Source: CAZYFH01 sp964646815
Lineage (GTDB): Bacteria; Acidobacteriota; Vicinamibacteria; Vicinamibacterales; UBA8438
Assembly (NCBI GenBank): GCA_964646815.1
Contig: CAZYFH010000005.1
Location: 62,001-126,000, forward strand
Length of the DNA stretch: 64,000 nt
Direction of reading: 5' to 3'
The notes beneath the pieces are model-generated. The model was not told the origin of the DNA. It saw only the letters and a list, made by a program, of their open reading frames with translations, and made no database searches. The translations under genes were made by a program, and so were the position numbers. The first letter of the stretch is position 1; each line of letters starts with the position of its first letter. Shown here one piece after another: positions 53,413 through 62,453 of the stretch.

Positions 53413-56400
53413 TCAGTTGATCTTGACCGAGATAAGCTTCGAGACGCCCGGCTCCTCCATGGTGACCCCGTAGAGCCGGTCCGCGATTTCCATGGTCTTG
53501 CGGTTGTGCGTGACCAGCACGAACTGCGTACGATCTTGCAAGCCTCGGAGCATCTCCACGAAACGCCCGATATTGGCATCGTCGAGTGGCGCGTCAATCT
53601 CGTCGAGCAGGCAGAACGGGCTCGGCTTGTACTTGAAGATGGCGAACATCAACGCCATGGCCGTCAACGCCTTCTCACCGCCGGAGAGCAGCTGAATGCT
53701 CTGGAGGCGCTTGCCGGGCGGCTGCGCGATGATGTCGATCCCGCTCTCGAGGACGTCGGTCTCGTCGAGCAAGAACAGCCCCGCGCGGCCACCGCCAAAC
53801 AAGGTTTCGAAGGAGTGCTGGAAGTGCTCGTTGATCGCTCGAAACGCGTCTTGAAACCGCTCACGGGTCGTGACGTCGATCTTCTTGATGGCTTCACCAG
53901 TAGCGGTGATCGCATCGAGCAGGTCCCGTCGCTGTGTCGTCAGGAACGCGTGACGCTCCTCGAGCTCGTCGAACTGATCGATGGCCATCATATTGACCGG
54001 TCCGAGCCGGTCGACCTTGGCGCGCAGCTGCGCCAAGATGTCATCGACTGTGGGCGCCACATCGAGTGGCGCGCAAACCGTCTCGCGCTCGACCTCTTCC
54101 GCGTCGCCAATCGGCTCCTCAACCTCGCCATCCCCGTCGGTCTCGGCCACCGAAGCGCCAGCGTCTCCACCCACTACACCTAGCAGTGCGCGGTCAGGCT
54201 CGATTGGGCCGTCCCGCTCGAGACGCTCCACTTCGGCGACAACCTCCGCGAGATCGAGCTGCAAGGATTCGGCGCACGACGAGGCCGTGTGAGAGAGATC
54301 GGCGTTGGCCGTGGCGTGGTCAACCTCAAAACGGCCGACCTCGGTTCTGATCTGCTCGACAGCGTGCCGCGCGTCACGCACCTGGCGACCCTGCTCAGCA
54401 ATGCGGTCGCGGAACCCGTGTGTCTGCTCGTCGACCACCCGAATCTCCTCGCGGAGTCCATCGAACGCCGCCACATCGGCGTCGAGCTGACGATCGGCCT
54501 CCTCAATCGAGGAGAGCAGCGAGCCGCGGCGCGTCACGGCGCGCTGGTTCTCCGCCTCGCGCGCGCCGATGCGCTGCCGCAGATCGCTGGTTTGATCCTC
54601 AAGTCGCCGAACGTCGGCGGCCAACGCGGTGGACCGCTCACCCAGCGCGGCATCGGTAGCCTTGGCCGCCGTCACGCGTTGCCCCAACGCATCGACCGAC
54701 TCACGCGCCTCAAGTAAGCGGCGTTGCGCCCGCATGAAGCGCTCCTCTGCTGACGTTTGATCCGCTTCGAGGCGCGTGATCGCCTCGCGCGCCTCAGCCT
54801 GCTTCGCCGTAAGGACGTCGCGCTCCTCGGTGGCCTGTCGCCGCTCGGTCGCGATCACGGCTTGCTTCTCTGCCAACCGGGCCTGCTCGTCCCCAAGCCG
54901 ACCGAGTTGCATGTCGAGTCCCACCAGCGTCTTCTCGTGCGCGTGCTCGTCTGAGATCAACGCCTCCCGCCTGTCGCTCCACTGGGCGACCGCGGTCTCG
55001 AGCTCGCTGATCCGCGTGCGAAGACGAGCCAGGTCGGCCTCCCCAGTCACGACCCTCGCACCGAGCTCCGTGATCTCCCGCTTGGCCGCCAGCAGACCGC
55101 GCACGCCGGTCTTGCCGCCACCGCCAAGCCGAGACCTCCCGCGCACCACGATGCCGTCACGCGTGACGATGGGATCGTCGGTGGCCGATGCCGCTTCCAA
55201 CGCAGCCTCGAGCGACGGCGCGAGCCAGCGGCGCCGCAGCAAACGGCGCACGACCGCCTCACCCGGGCCATGGACGGCCACGACATCCGCCAGTGCCCGA
55301 AGCGTCGGGTGCGTCGGCGCGGTCACGGAATCTCGCTCGTCGTTGGCGCTGATGAGAAACCCGCACCGCCCGGCATCCTTCTCCGCCGCCAGCGTGATTC
55401 CGTCGAGCGCCGCCTGACGGGTGGGAACGACGACATACTGCAGCAGATCCCCCAGACAGGCCTCGACAGCGGGTTCGTCCGACTCGCCGACCTCAAGGTG
55501 ATCGGCGACCGACCCCTGGTGCGCGATTCGATTATCCGACGCCAGCACCGTTCGGGCGGCGTCCGTGTATGCAGCCCGTCCGGCATCGAGTTCCTCGAGT
55601 GACTCGAGTCGCGCACGGACGGCGGCCACTTCGCGCTCGCCGGCGCCAGCCTCGCGGGTCCGCGACTCGGTCTCGGCACGAGCCGACGCCAGCTCCGCAT
55701 CGCACGTGGCTCGTGCGACCCGCACACCGTCGAGTGTCTCGCGCGTGTCTCGCGCACCCGCATCCGCCCTGGTCTGCTCGTCATCGCACCGGTCACGCTC
55801 GGTGGCGATGTCGGCCGCCTCCGCCTCGAGCTTCGCCAGCGCTTGCTGGAGCCGGGCGTGCCCAGCATCCGCGTTGGTCACCACGTTCTGGAGCGCCGTC
55901 GCGGCGTTAATTACCGAAAACACCTCGCTGCGCGCCGCCTCGACATCTGCTTCCTGCCCCTCGATGGCACGCTGAGCTTCCGCGAATCGATGTTCGTCTT
56001 CCGCTAACTGCTGCGCGGCTACGTCATGCTCATCGCTACATCGTGCGCGAGCCGCTTGCTGGCCGGCGAGCTCGCCTCGAACGGGGCCGCTTCGCTGCTT
56101 AAGCGACTGGAGCTCATCCGCGCCCGAGGTCAGCGTGTCGGCAAGTGCGGCCACCTGCTGCTTGTCGAACGCAATACGCTGTTGACAGCGTCCGAGATCG
56201 AGTTCCTGCTGATGGGCCCTATCCCGCATCGAGGTCGCCGCCTCGTCCGCTTCGGCCAACTCGAGCCGGAGCCGTTCCTCGTCACCCTCCAGGCGGGCTA
56301 GCTGAGCAGCTCCCCCCTGTTCTCGGACGCGTGCCTCCGCGAGGTGGCGTTCGGCCTCCCCAATGGCTCCCCTCAGTTCGTCGCTCCTCCGCGCAAAGAA

Positions 56401-57270
56401 CACCTTCTCCCAGCGGCGTAGCTCGTCGCGAAAGCGTCGATACCGGCGCGCCTTGGCAGCCTGCCGCTTTAGCGCGATCGTCTGCTTCTCGACTTCGTAG
56501 ACGATATCGTCGACACGCGTCAGGTTCTGCTGAGCGGCCTCGAGCTTGAGCTCCGCGGTGCGGCGCCGTGACTTGTACTTCGTGATCCCTGCGGCCTCTT
56601 CGAGGAGCTGACGGCGCTCGGCTGGACGTGCGCTCAGGATCTGCCCGATTCGGCCTTGCTCGATGACCGCGTAGGCTTTCACGCCGACACCAGAGTCCAT
56701 CAGAAGATCCTGGATGTCCCGCAGGCGGCAGACCTGCCCGTCGATGAGGTACTCGCTCTCCCCCGAGCGATACAGTCGCCGCCCGACTTCGATGTCGCGG
56801 CTGATATGGGGCGGCGCGAACTGGTCGTCGTTGGCCTCGATCTGGGCCGCCGGACCGGGCGAGACATCGCCGAGCGACGGCTGGACTTCGGTCGCGGTGT
56901 GACCGTGTCGGCCTCCGTTACCGTTGCTATTGCCGCGCGCGCGAGGGACCGGCTCCTGGATAGCGCTCGGTTCATGTGCCGGACCAGCGATTGCCGCGAG
57001 GGCCGCAGTCACCTCGGAGAGCTGGAGTCGGACCTCGGCGGCAGCGGTCGGACGGCGGGCATCACTGCCGCTGAAGATCACGTCCTCCATACGCTCGCCG
57101 CGGAGACTACGAGCACTTTGCTCGCCGAGGACCCACGTGATCGCGTCAATTACATTGCTCTTCCCGCAACCGTTGGGACCGACGATCGCTGTCACGCCGC
57201 CGTCGAACGCGAGTTGGGCGCGCTCCGGGAAGCTCTTGAAACCGGCGATCTCGAGATGGTTCAGGCGCAT
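53413..57270 (-). CDS. smc: Chromosome segregation protein SMC
   Basis: Condensin ATPase organising the chromosome; 1285 residues, about 100 longer than many. N-terminal Walker A GPNGCGKSNVIDAITWVLGE (near residue 31), long coiled coils with a hinge (ARTVLASDNRIAHQGSVADH), and C-terminal signature LLSGGEKALTAMALMFAIFK with Walker B FCLLDEIDAPLDDANIGRFV. Two low-complexity insertions are notable: about 60 residues near 95-160 (ARGNSNGNGGRHGHTATEV) and an acidic stretch before the C-terminal head (DGDGEVEEPIGDAEEVE). ATG at 57270; scpA/scpB not seen here. Confidence 0.96.
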   Translation of the reverse strand: MRLNHLEIAGFKSFPERAQLAFDGGVTAIVGPNGCGKSNVIDAITWVLGEQSARSLRGERMEDVIFSGSDARRPTAAAEVRLQLSEVTAALAAIAGPAHEPSAIQEPVPRARGNSNGNGGRHGHTATEVQPSLGDVSPGPAAQIEANDDQFAPPHISRDIEVGRRLYRSGESEYLIDGQVCRLRDIQDLLMDSGVGVKAYAVIEQGRIGQILSARPAERRQLLEEAAGITKYKSRRRTAELKLEAAQQNLTRVDDIVYEVEKQTIALKRQAAKARRYRRFRDELRRWEKVFFARRSDELRGAIGEAERHLAEARVREQGGAAQLARLEGDEERLRLELAEADEAATSMRDRAHQQELDLGRCQQRIAFDKQQVAALADTLTSGADELQSLKQRSGPVRGELAGQQAARARCSDEHDVAAQQLAEDEHRFAEAQRAIEGQEADVEAARSEVFSVINAATALQNVVTNADAGHARLQQALAKLEAEAADIATERDRCDDEQTRADAGARDTRETLDGVRVARATCDAELASARAETESRTREAGAGEREVAAVRARLESLEELDAGRAAYTDAARTVLASDNRIAHQGSVADHLEVGESDEPAVEACLGDLLQYVVVPTRQAALDGITLAAEKDAGRCGFLISANDERDSVTAPTHPTLRALADVVAVHGPGEAVVRRLLRRRWLAPSLEAALEAASATDDPIVTRDGIVVRGRSRLGGGGKTGVRGLLAAKREITELGARVVTGEADLARLRTRISELETAVAQWSDRREALISDEHAHEKTLVGLDMQLGRLGDEQARLAEKQAVIATERRQATEERDVLTAKQAEAREAITRLEADQTSAEERFMRAQRRLLEARESVDALGQRVTAAKATDAALGERSTALAADVRRLEDQTSDLRQRIGAREAENQRAVTRRGSLLSSIEEADRQLDADVAAFDGLREEIRVVDEQTHGFRDRIAEQGRQVRDARHAVEQIRTEVGRFEVDHATANADLSHTASSCAESLQLDLAEVVAEVERLERDGPIEPDRALLGVVGGDAGASVAETDGDGEVEEPIGDAEEVERETVCAPLDVAPTVDDILAQLRAKVDRLGPVNMMAIDQFDELEERHAFLTTQRRDLLDAITATGEAIKKIDVTTRERFQDAFRAINEHFQHSFETLFGGGRAGLFLLDETDVLESGIDIIAQPPGKRLQSIQLLSGGEKALTAMALMFAIFKYKPSPFCLLDEIDAPLDDANIGRFVEMLRGLQDRTQFVLVTHNRKTMEIADRLYGVTMEEPGVSKLISVKIN

Positions 57271-57542
57271 CGAACGTCAACTATCAAAGGCCGTACACAA
57301 AACTGGCCGCATCGACAGGTCCACTCGCAACCTCACCTGTCGAGCGGCTGGGAACGCTCCAACTCGGGAGTCGTAATAACGCGTGAGCAATGCGCCGCCC
57401 CGATGCGCCACGTGCCCGGCGAGAAAACGCGCGGGCCTAGTCGTGACCGGTCGGGATCCCGCGCGCCCGTTTCACGGTCACGGCCAACGCCGCTCGCAGT
57501 GTAGCAAGGGCTGACGGTTGACGGCAACCCCTGGTGCTGGAT

Positions 57543-59162
57543 CTATCGGGCGGCCACGAGGCTGGGTTCGCGCGACAAGCGAAGCAACTCCCCGGCCTCG
57601 TCGAACAGCGACAGCGCGTACTGAGCCTGCGGATCTCTGCGAAACAAGTTGCGGCGCGCTTCCGTCTGACCGAACAGCGCGAGGTCCACTTCGAAGTGGA
57701 TCTTCGCCCGGATGAAATCCTCTTCGGCCGCAAATTCGTCGTCATCGACCGTCAGGCCACGGCGGCGGACCTGGTCCTTGAATGCGGCCATCAACTGGTC
57801 ATCGACGGTGAATCCCCGGCTCACGATCTCACGGTCACGACCCTCCGCGCTAATCCGCGTATCACCGTCGGCGGAAAAGCGCTCCGCGAAGCTCGCGAAT
57901 TCGGCGCGGGCGGCGAGGAGCCGGCCCAACCGGGACGGGTCGAATCCATCGATTGGCCCCGAGATGAAATAGTCCGGCTCGATCCCTCCGCCGCTGTACA
58001 CTTCTCGACCGCCATCGGTCAGCTTGCGATCGGTCGCCGCATGAGCCGGCGTTTCTTGTTCGCGTAGAAAGTACGTCCGGTACTCGTCGAACGTGCCGTC
58101 CCACGGACGTTGGATCATGCGGCCGCTAGGCGTGTAGTAGCGGGCGGTCGTCAGCGCCAACCCCGCGCCGTGACTGACGCGGTAGATGGACTGCACGAGC
58201 GCCTTGCCAAAGGTCGTCTCGCCGACCACCAGAGCTCGGTCGTGGTCCTGCAGCGCACCGGCCACGATTTCCGACGCGCTCGCGCTATTTCGGTTGACGA
58301 GCACGATGACCGGCAGCCCCGTGAGGTCGCTCTCATCGCCAGCGTGGTAGTCCTGGTCCGAGTTGCCGATCCGGCCGCGCGTATAGACGATCATGTCGCC
58401 ACGAGGCAGGAACTGGTTCGACACGTTGATGGCCTGGTCGAGCGGCCCACCTGGGTTATCGCGAAGATCTAGCACTAGCCGCTCCAGTCCGTCCGCGCCG
58501 AGCTGGTCCAACGCCTGTCGCAGCTCGCGAGTGCTCGTCTCCGAGAAGTCGCCGAGACGCACGTAGCCGGTCTGTTCAGCGACCATGAACGCCGCCTCGA
58601 CCGTCGGGATGTTGATCTCGTCTCGCTCCACTTCGAGGTCGATCAGCTCCTCGTAACCGGTACGGAGAATAGAGATATTGACCGCGCTCCCCTTCGGCCC
58701 ACGTAGCCGGCCGACTGCCTGATCGCTGCTCATCCCGATCGAGTTCTCACCCTCGATTCGGGCGATGACGTCACCCCGGCGAATCCCCACGCGATAGGCT
58801 GGGGATCCTTCGAACAGACTTATGACGGTGATCCGCTCATCAATGACGTTGATCGAGATACCGAGACCGTAGTACCGACCCTCCTGCCGCTCACGCAGCC
58901 GGGCATACGACCGCGGGTCCATAAAGTTCGAGTGAGGATCGAGCGTCTGGAGCATGCCTCCAATCGCCTGATAGACGAGCCGCTCGGTATCCACGTCGTC
59001 GACGAAGTTGGCTTCGACGGCGGCAAGGGCGGAGGCAAAGGCGTCGTAGTGGCGGGACATCGTGTCCTGCTGCGCCAGGACCCGCCCGCCGAAAAGCCCG
59101 CCTGCCATCGCGGAAATGACGATCGCGCCCACGCCAACGGTCAAACTCGTCACAGTTCGCAT
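57543..59162 (-). CDS. S41 family carboxy-terminal processing peptidase
   Basis: A 539-residue periplasmic protease. Signal anchor LTVGVGAIVISAMAGGLFGG, then PDZ (YYGLGISINVIDERITVISL, GIRRGDVIARIEGENS) and the S41 core with the Ser-Lys dyad: Ser in VNRNSASASEIVAGALQDHD (near 291) and Lys in GETTFGKALVQSIY (near 317). About 150 extra residues follow the catalytic core (from roughly GGIEPDYFISG onward), rich in acidic residues. ATG at 59162 is chosen; the longer start at 59198 adds a polar leader without a signal. Confidence 0.93.
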   Translation of the reverse strand: MRTVTSLTVGVGAIVISAMAGGLFGGRVLAQQDTMSRHYDAFASALAAVEANFVDDVDTERLVYQAIGGMLQTLDPHSNFMDPRSYARLRERQEGRYYGLGISINVIDERITVISLFEGSPAYRVGIRRGDVIARIEGENSIGMSSDQAVGRLRGPKGSAVNISILRTGYEELIDLEVERDEINIPTVEAAFMVAEQTGYVRLGDFSETSTRELRQALDQLGADGLERLVLDLRDNPGGPLDQAINVSNQFLPRGDMIVYTRGRIGNSDQDYHAGDESDLTGLPVIVLVNRNSASASEIVAGALQDHDRALVVGETTFGKALVQSIYRVSHGAGLALTTARYYTPSGRMIQRPWDGTFDEYRTYFLREQETPAHAATDRKLTDGGREVYSGGGIEPDYFISGPIDGFDPSRLGRLLAARAEFASFAERFSADGDTRISAEGRDREIVSRGFTVDDQLMAAFKDQVRRRGLTVDDDEFAAEEDFIRAKIHFEVDLALFGQTEARRNLFRRDPQAQYALSLFDEAGELLRLSREPSLVAAR

Positions 59163-59306
59163 TTGACGAATGCTATCAGACAAGCTACTGCCCAGCAATG
59201 ACTTCGAGCGATCCGAAGGCCACCCAAGCTTGACCGATCGCTGCCGCCGTTTTTATAATGTAGCGAGATTCGCATACTGTTCGCGCGAGGTCTGAGGAGC
59301 ACTGCA

Positions 59307-59693
59307 ATGGGCCCGATCGGCGTGCCGGAGATGATCATCATTGGAATCATCGCCCTAGTCATCTTTGGTCCGCGCAAGCTTCCTGAGTTGGGCCGCTCGC
59401 TCGGCAAGAGCCTCGGCGAATTCAAGCGCGCGTCGAACGACCTCCGCAATACCCTCGAGGACGAGATCCGCGTGGAGCCGAAGAGCGAGGCCGCGGCGGT
59501 GAGCCCGAAGCCGAATCCAGCACCGACGCCCACCACTCCCGCGTCGAACGACCTCCGCAATACTCTCGAGGACGAGATCCGCGTGGAGCCGAAGAGCGAG
59601 GCCGCGGCGGTGAGCCCGAAGCCGGATCCAGCACCGGTGCCCACCACTCCCGCGTCGAACGCGCATCCCACGGAACCCGACGCCGGCACCTAG
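59307..59693 (+). CDS. tatA: Sec-independent translocase TatA/E with duplicated tail
   Basis: A 128-residue twin-arginine translocase component. N-terminal span (GVPEMIIIGIIALVIFG), the FGPRKLPELGRSLGKSLGEF amphipathic helix, then a C-tail in which 37 residues (ASNDLRNTLEDEIRVEPKSE... through PTTP) occur twice in tandem, followed by the start of a third unit. The family's normal length is about 60-90 residues, so the duplication adds most of the excess. ATG at 59307; 20 bp before tatC. Confidence 0.93.
   Translation: MGPIGVPEMIIIGIIALVIFGPRKLPELGRSLGKSLGEFKRASNDLRNTLEDEIRVEPKSEAAAVSPKPNPAPTPTTPASNDLRNTLEDEIRVEPKSEAAAVSPKPDPAPVPTTPASNAHPTEPDAGT
59430..59660 (+). repeat. 111-bp tandem duplication within tatA
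   Basis: Unit one starts at 59430, unit two at 59541, and a 9-base third start at 59652; spacing is exactly 111 bp (37 codons). The two full units differ at only four bases, so the duplication is recent. The codons encode ASNDLRNTLEDE... and ...PKPNPAPTPTTP. Confidence 0.95.
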
Positions 59694-59713
59694 TAAACGG
59701 CAGGCCCACCCCG

Positions 59714-60529
59714 ATGGCGCTCGTCCCGGTTCCGGAACAAGCCTCGCCCGATCCCGAGGACGACGCTCCCCGCCCAACTGATCCGGCCGAACCGGATGAG
59801 GCAGGCGGCAAGATGTCGTTCCTGGATCACCTCGATGAGCTCCGGAAGCGCCTCGTCGTGTCCACCGTCGCGCTCGTCGTTGGCGTACTTATCTGCTTCG
59901 GCTTCATCGGCTACATCTTCGATTTCATCATGGAGCCGCTCACCGACGTCCTGCCGGACGGGGGGACGCTCGTCTTCACCGAGCCGACAGAGGCGTTCTT
60001 CCTGAACATCAAGATGGCGGCACTCGCCGGTCTCATGCTCGCAACGCCGGTCATCCTCTGGCAGGTGTGGCTCTTTGTCGCGCCTGGGCTCTATGCCAAC
60101 GAGAAGAAGTTCGCGATCCCCTTCGTCGTCCTTGCCACCGGCTTCTTCATCGGGGGCGCGCTCTTTGCGCACTACATCCTCTTCCCGGTCGCATGGAGGT
60201 TCTTTGCGAGTTACGGCAGCGCTATCCTAGCGTTCATGCCGCGCATTCAGCCGGCCTTCTCGCTGTACGTCAAGCTCGTGCTCGCCTGCGCTGTCGTCTT
60301 TCAGCTCCCGACCGTCATGTTCTTTCTCGCCCGAATGGGGGTGGTGACGCCAGGATTCCTTATCAAAAACATCAAGTACGCGATTCTTGGCATGTCCATC
60401 TTCGCAGCGGTGCTGACGCCAACCGGCGACCCCGTCACCTGGTCCCTGATGTTCTTGCCGACGTTCGCACTCTACGGGCTGAGCATCGTGATCGCCTGGG
60501 CCTTTGCAAAGCGCGACGTCGACGAGTGA
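59714..60529 (+). CDS. tatC: Sec-independent protein translocase TatC
   Basis: Six-span inner-membrane receptor of the Tat pathway, 271 residues with a 30-residue acidic N-tail. Landmarks: GGKMSFLDHLDELRKRLVVS (start of the first domain), DVLPDGGTLVFTEPTEAFFL, VILWQVWLFVAPGLYANEKK (the WQxWxFxxPGL signature) and GVVTPGFLIKNIKYAILGMS. TatB is not distinguished here; TatA and TatC form a minimal system. ATG at 59714. Confidence 0.96.
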   Translation: MALVPVPEQASPDPEDDAPRPTDPAEPDEAGGKMSFLDHLDELRKRLVVSTVALVVGVLICFGFIGYIFDFIMEPLTDVLPDGGTLVFTEPTEAFFLNIKMAALAGLMLATPVILWQVWLFVAPGLYANEKKFAIPFVVLATGFFIGGALFAHYILFPVAWRFFASYGSAILAFMPRIQPAFSLYVKLVLACAVVFQLPTVMFFLARMGVVTPGFLIKNIKYAILGMSIFAAVLTPTGDPVTWSLMFLPTFALYGLSIVIAWAFAKRDVDE

Positions 60530-60593
60530 CGCTGGCAACGACCCGGTCGGCTGCTAAATCACGTTAACGGCTCGTCCCATCGGCGGTGATTCG

Positions 60594-60623
60594 TTGACTT
60601 GGTCCGTTCGGACGCCATACTAT
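60594..60623 (+). promoter_or_regulatory. Promoter candidate for the OmpA-family gene
   Basis: TTGACT (60594-60599), 18-base spacer, TACTAT (60618-60623), in the 236-bp gap after tatC. It would give a leader of about 140 bases before the ATG at 60766. Confidence 0.45.
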
Positions 60624-60765
60624 TAGCACATATGGCGTCTCAATGGTCTGACCACCGCAAGATGTAGTGGCCCATTTGGCTCCTAGGGCGGCGCCTGGCT
60701 GGTCTTCATGGTGGGCCCTGGATTCACGGTGGTTCCGTTACCTTTCTTGTGGGAACGTGCTGCTC

Positions 60766-62205
60766 ATGAAGACGAGACGATGGCTTGACCGCTTTGCGGT
60801 CGTTGTCTGCTTCTGCCTGCTTTGCTCCCCCGCGGCCGCCCAGTCTGACGACATCCGCCAGGCCGGATCGACGTTTCTTGGCGACACGGGACTGTGGTTC
60901 GTGCCCACGGCCGAGATCGTCGGCGACGGACGGGTCGCGGCCAGTGGGCACCTGGCTACGTTCAACCGCGAGCAGGGGTTCACGGCGGTCCAGTCAGCTG
61001 CGGCGACGTTTGCGGTTGGGCTCCGTGACCGGGTCGAGGTGTTTGGCTCGTTTCAGTTCTTGACGCGCATCGACCGCGATCTTCGGCCGATCTTTCAACC
61101 GGACAAGATTGGCGTCGGTGGCCTCGTCCCGGGCTACCCGCTCGTCACGAGCCCCTTCAGCGGAAACGAAATCGGCGACTTCATCGTCGGCGCGAAGATC
61201 AATCTCCTGTCCGAGCGCACCCGCGCGCCCTACGCCATGGCGATCAGAGGTTTCGTCAAGCTCCCAAGCGGCAGTGAGGAGGCGGGCACGACGACCGGGC
61301 AGACCGACGGCGGGATCGGCTTCGTCATGAGCAAGGCCTTCGCCCGCGCCGAGCTGGCGGGGCACTTCGACTTCGTCTTTCGGGCGAACCCCTCGACGAT
61401 CGATCTCCCTAACAGCCTGCGATGGGGCGTCGGGGTCGGGGCCCCGGTCCGCGGCCGGGTTCAATTCTTCGGGGAGCTGCTCGGCGAACAGTTGCTGAGC
61501 AGCGCGATCACGGTGACCGATCCGCTGATCGGCGCCGACGGAAGCCTGTCGACCCTCGGCTCACTGCAGCGAAGCCCGCTCGACGTAATCCTCGGCCTCG
61601 AATGGAACGGACCGAGCGGTGTTGCGTTGGGCGGCGGGATGAGTGTGGCGACGCGCCACAAGTCGCGGTCCGTGGTGGATCAGTCGACGACATCTGGCGA
61701 CCGGTTCGGGCTGCTCGTGCGGCTGACGTACCACCCGGGCGTCAATGTCTACGTGCCACCGCCACCGCCACCGCCACCGGCACCGCCACCGCCACCGCCG
61801 CCACCACCGCCGCGCCAACCACCGCCGCCACCGCCGCCACCTGCGCCCGCGCCGGACCCGCCGCGCGAGTACGTCTTTGAGGACGTGCACTTCGATTTCG
61901 ACAGGTACAGCTTACGACCGGGCGCGGCGCGCGTGCTCGACGAGGTTGTGGCGGCGCTACAGGATGACTCCGACCTTACGATCGAGATCGAGGGTCACAC
62001 GTGCAACATCGGCACGAACGAGTACAACGTGGCACTTGGTGACCGGCGAGCGAACGCGGTTCAGCAGTACCTGACCAGTCGCGGGGTCGGCGGCAACCGC
62101 CTCCGAACCGTGAGCTACGGTGAAGAGCGGCCGGTGCACGACAACGCGCGCGAGGAGACGCGGCGCCTGAACCGCCGTGCGGCGCTCGTCGTTCGCCTCC
62201 AGTAG
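60766..62205 (+). CDS. OmpA-family outer-membrane protein with proline-rich linker
   Basis: A 479-residue protein. Signal peptide (FAVVVCFCLLCSPAAAQ), a beta-barrel-like region (about 60-330, with alternating strands such as RAELAGHFDFVFRANPS, VQFFGELLGEQLLSSAI), a proline-only linker near residues 325-366, and a C-terminal OmpA domain with VHFDFDRYSLRPGAARVL, IEIEGHTCNIGTNEYNVALG and RRLNRRAALVV, which binds peptidoglycan. ATG at 60766; an upstream frame adds a tryptophan-rich noncoding stretch. Role: envelope anchor or porin; ligand unknown. Confidence 0.92.
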   Translation: MKTRRWLDRFAVVVCFCLLCSPAAAQSDDIRQAGSTFLGDTGLWFVPTAEIVGDGRVAASGHLATFNREQGFTAVQSAAATFAVGLRDRVEVFGSFQFLTRIDRDLRPIFQPDKIGVGGLVPGYPLVTSPFSGNEIGDFIVGAKINLLSERTRAPYAMAIRGFVKLPSGSEEAGTTTGQTDGGIGFVMSKAFARAELAGHFDFVFRANPSTIDLPNSLRWGVGVGAPVRGRVQFFGELLGEQLLSSAITVTDPLIGADGSLSTLGSLQRSPLDVILGLEWNGPSGVALGGGMSVATRHKSRSVVDQSTTSGDRFGLLVRLTYHPGVNVYVPPPPPPPPAPPPPPPPPPPRQPPPPPPPPAPAPDPPREYVFEDVHFDFDRYSLRPGAARVLDEVVAALQDDSDLTIEIEGHTCNIGTNEYNVALGDRRANAVQQYLTSRGVGGNRLRTVSYGEERPVHDNAREETRRLNRRAALVVRLQ

Positions 62206-62216
62206 CGGCGTGTCAG

Positions 62217-62273
62217 CGTACGTGTCTCGAGGGCGCCCCGAGTCGCGATCTGGGTGCCCTCGAGTCACGTACG
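62217..62273. repeat. Long hairpin after the OmpA gene
   Basis: CGTACGTGTCTCGAGGGCGC (start of arm one, 62217-62238) pairs with arm two (62252-62273) at 20 of 22 positions, with a 13-base loop, beginning 12 bp after the stop. No T-run. Possibly a factor-dependent terminator or mRNA stabiliser; different in sequence from the TA-bounded family. Confidence 0.55.
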
Positions 62274-62290
62274 GGCAGGTCGAGACAGGC

Positions 62291-62453
62291 TAGAACCCAT
62301 CTCATAAACCCACCGGCATTCGGCCGCCGATACATCCCGCCCCGCGGCGTTGCTTGTCGATCAAATACGGCCCGGTATTCCCACTCCTCCCGTCTTGCTG
62401 GCCGGGCGCCTCGACGCCTTCGGTGCTACGACGGGTTTATGAGATGGGTTCTA
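62291..62453. repeat. Hairpin element copy I (163 bp), new arm type
   Basis: TA-bounded on both sides in CTAG (62290-62293 and 62451-62454). Terminal arms AACCCATCTCATAAACCC are perfect inverted repeats. Read on the minus strand, the core aligns with the family (GGCGCCCGGCCAGCAAGACG, GAATACCGGGCCGTATTTGA, then a CGCCGC...CGGGATG block), so this is the same element with arms unlike any other copy. The right TA lies in the TAG stop of proS. Confidence 0.8.
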
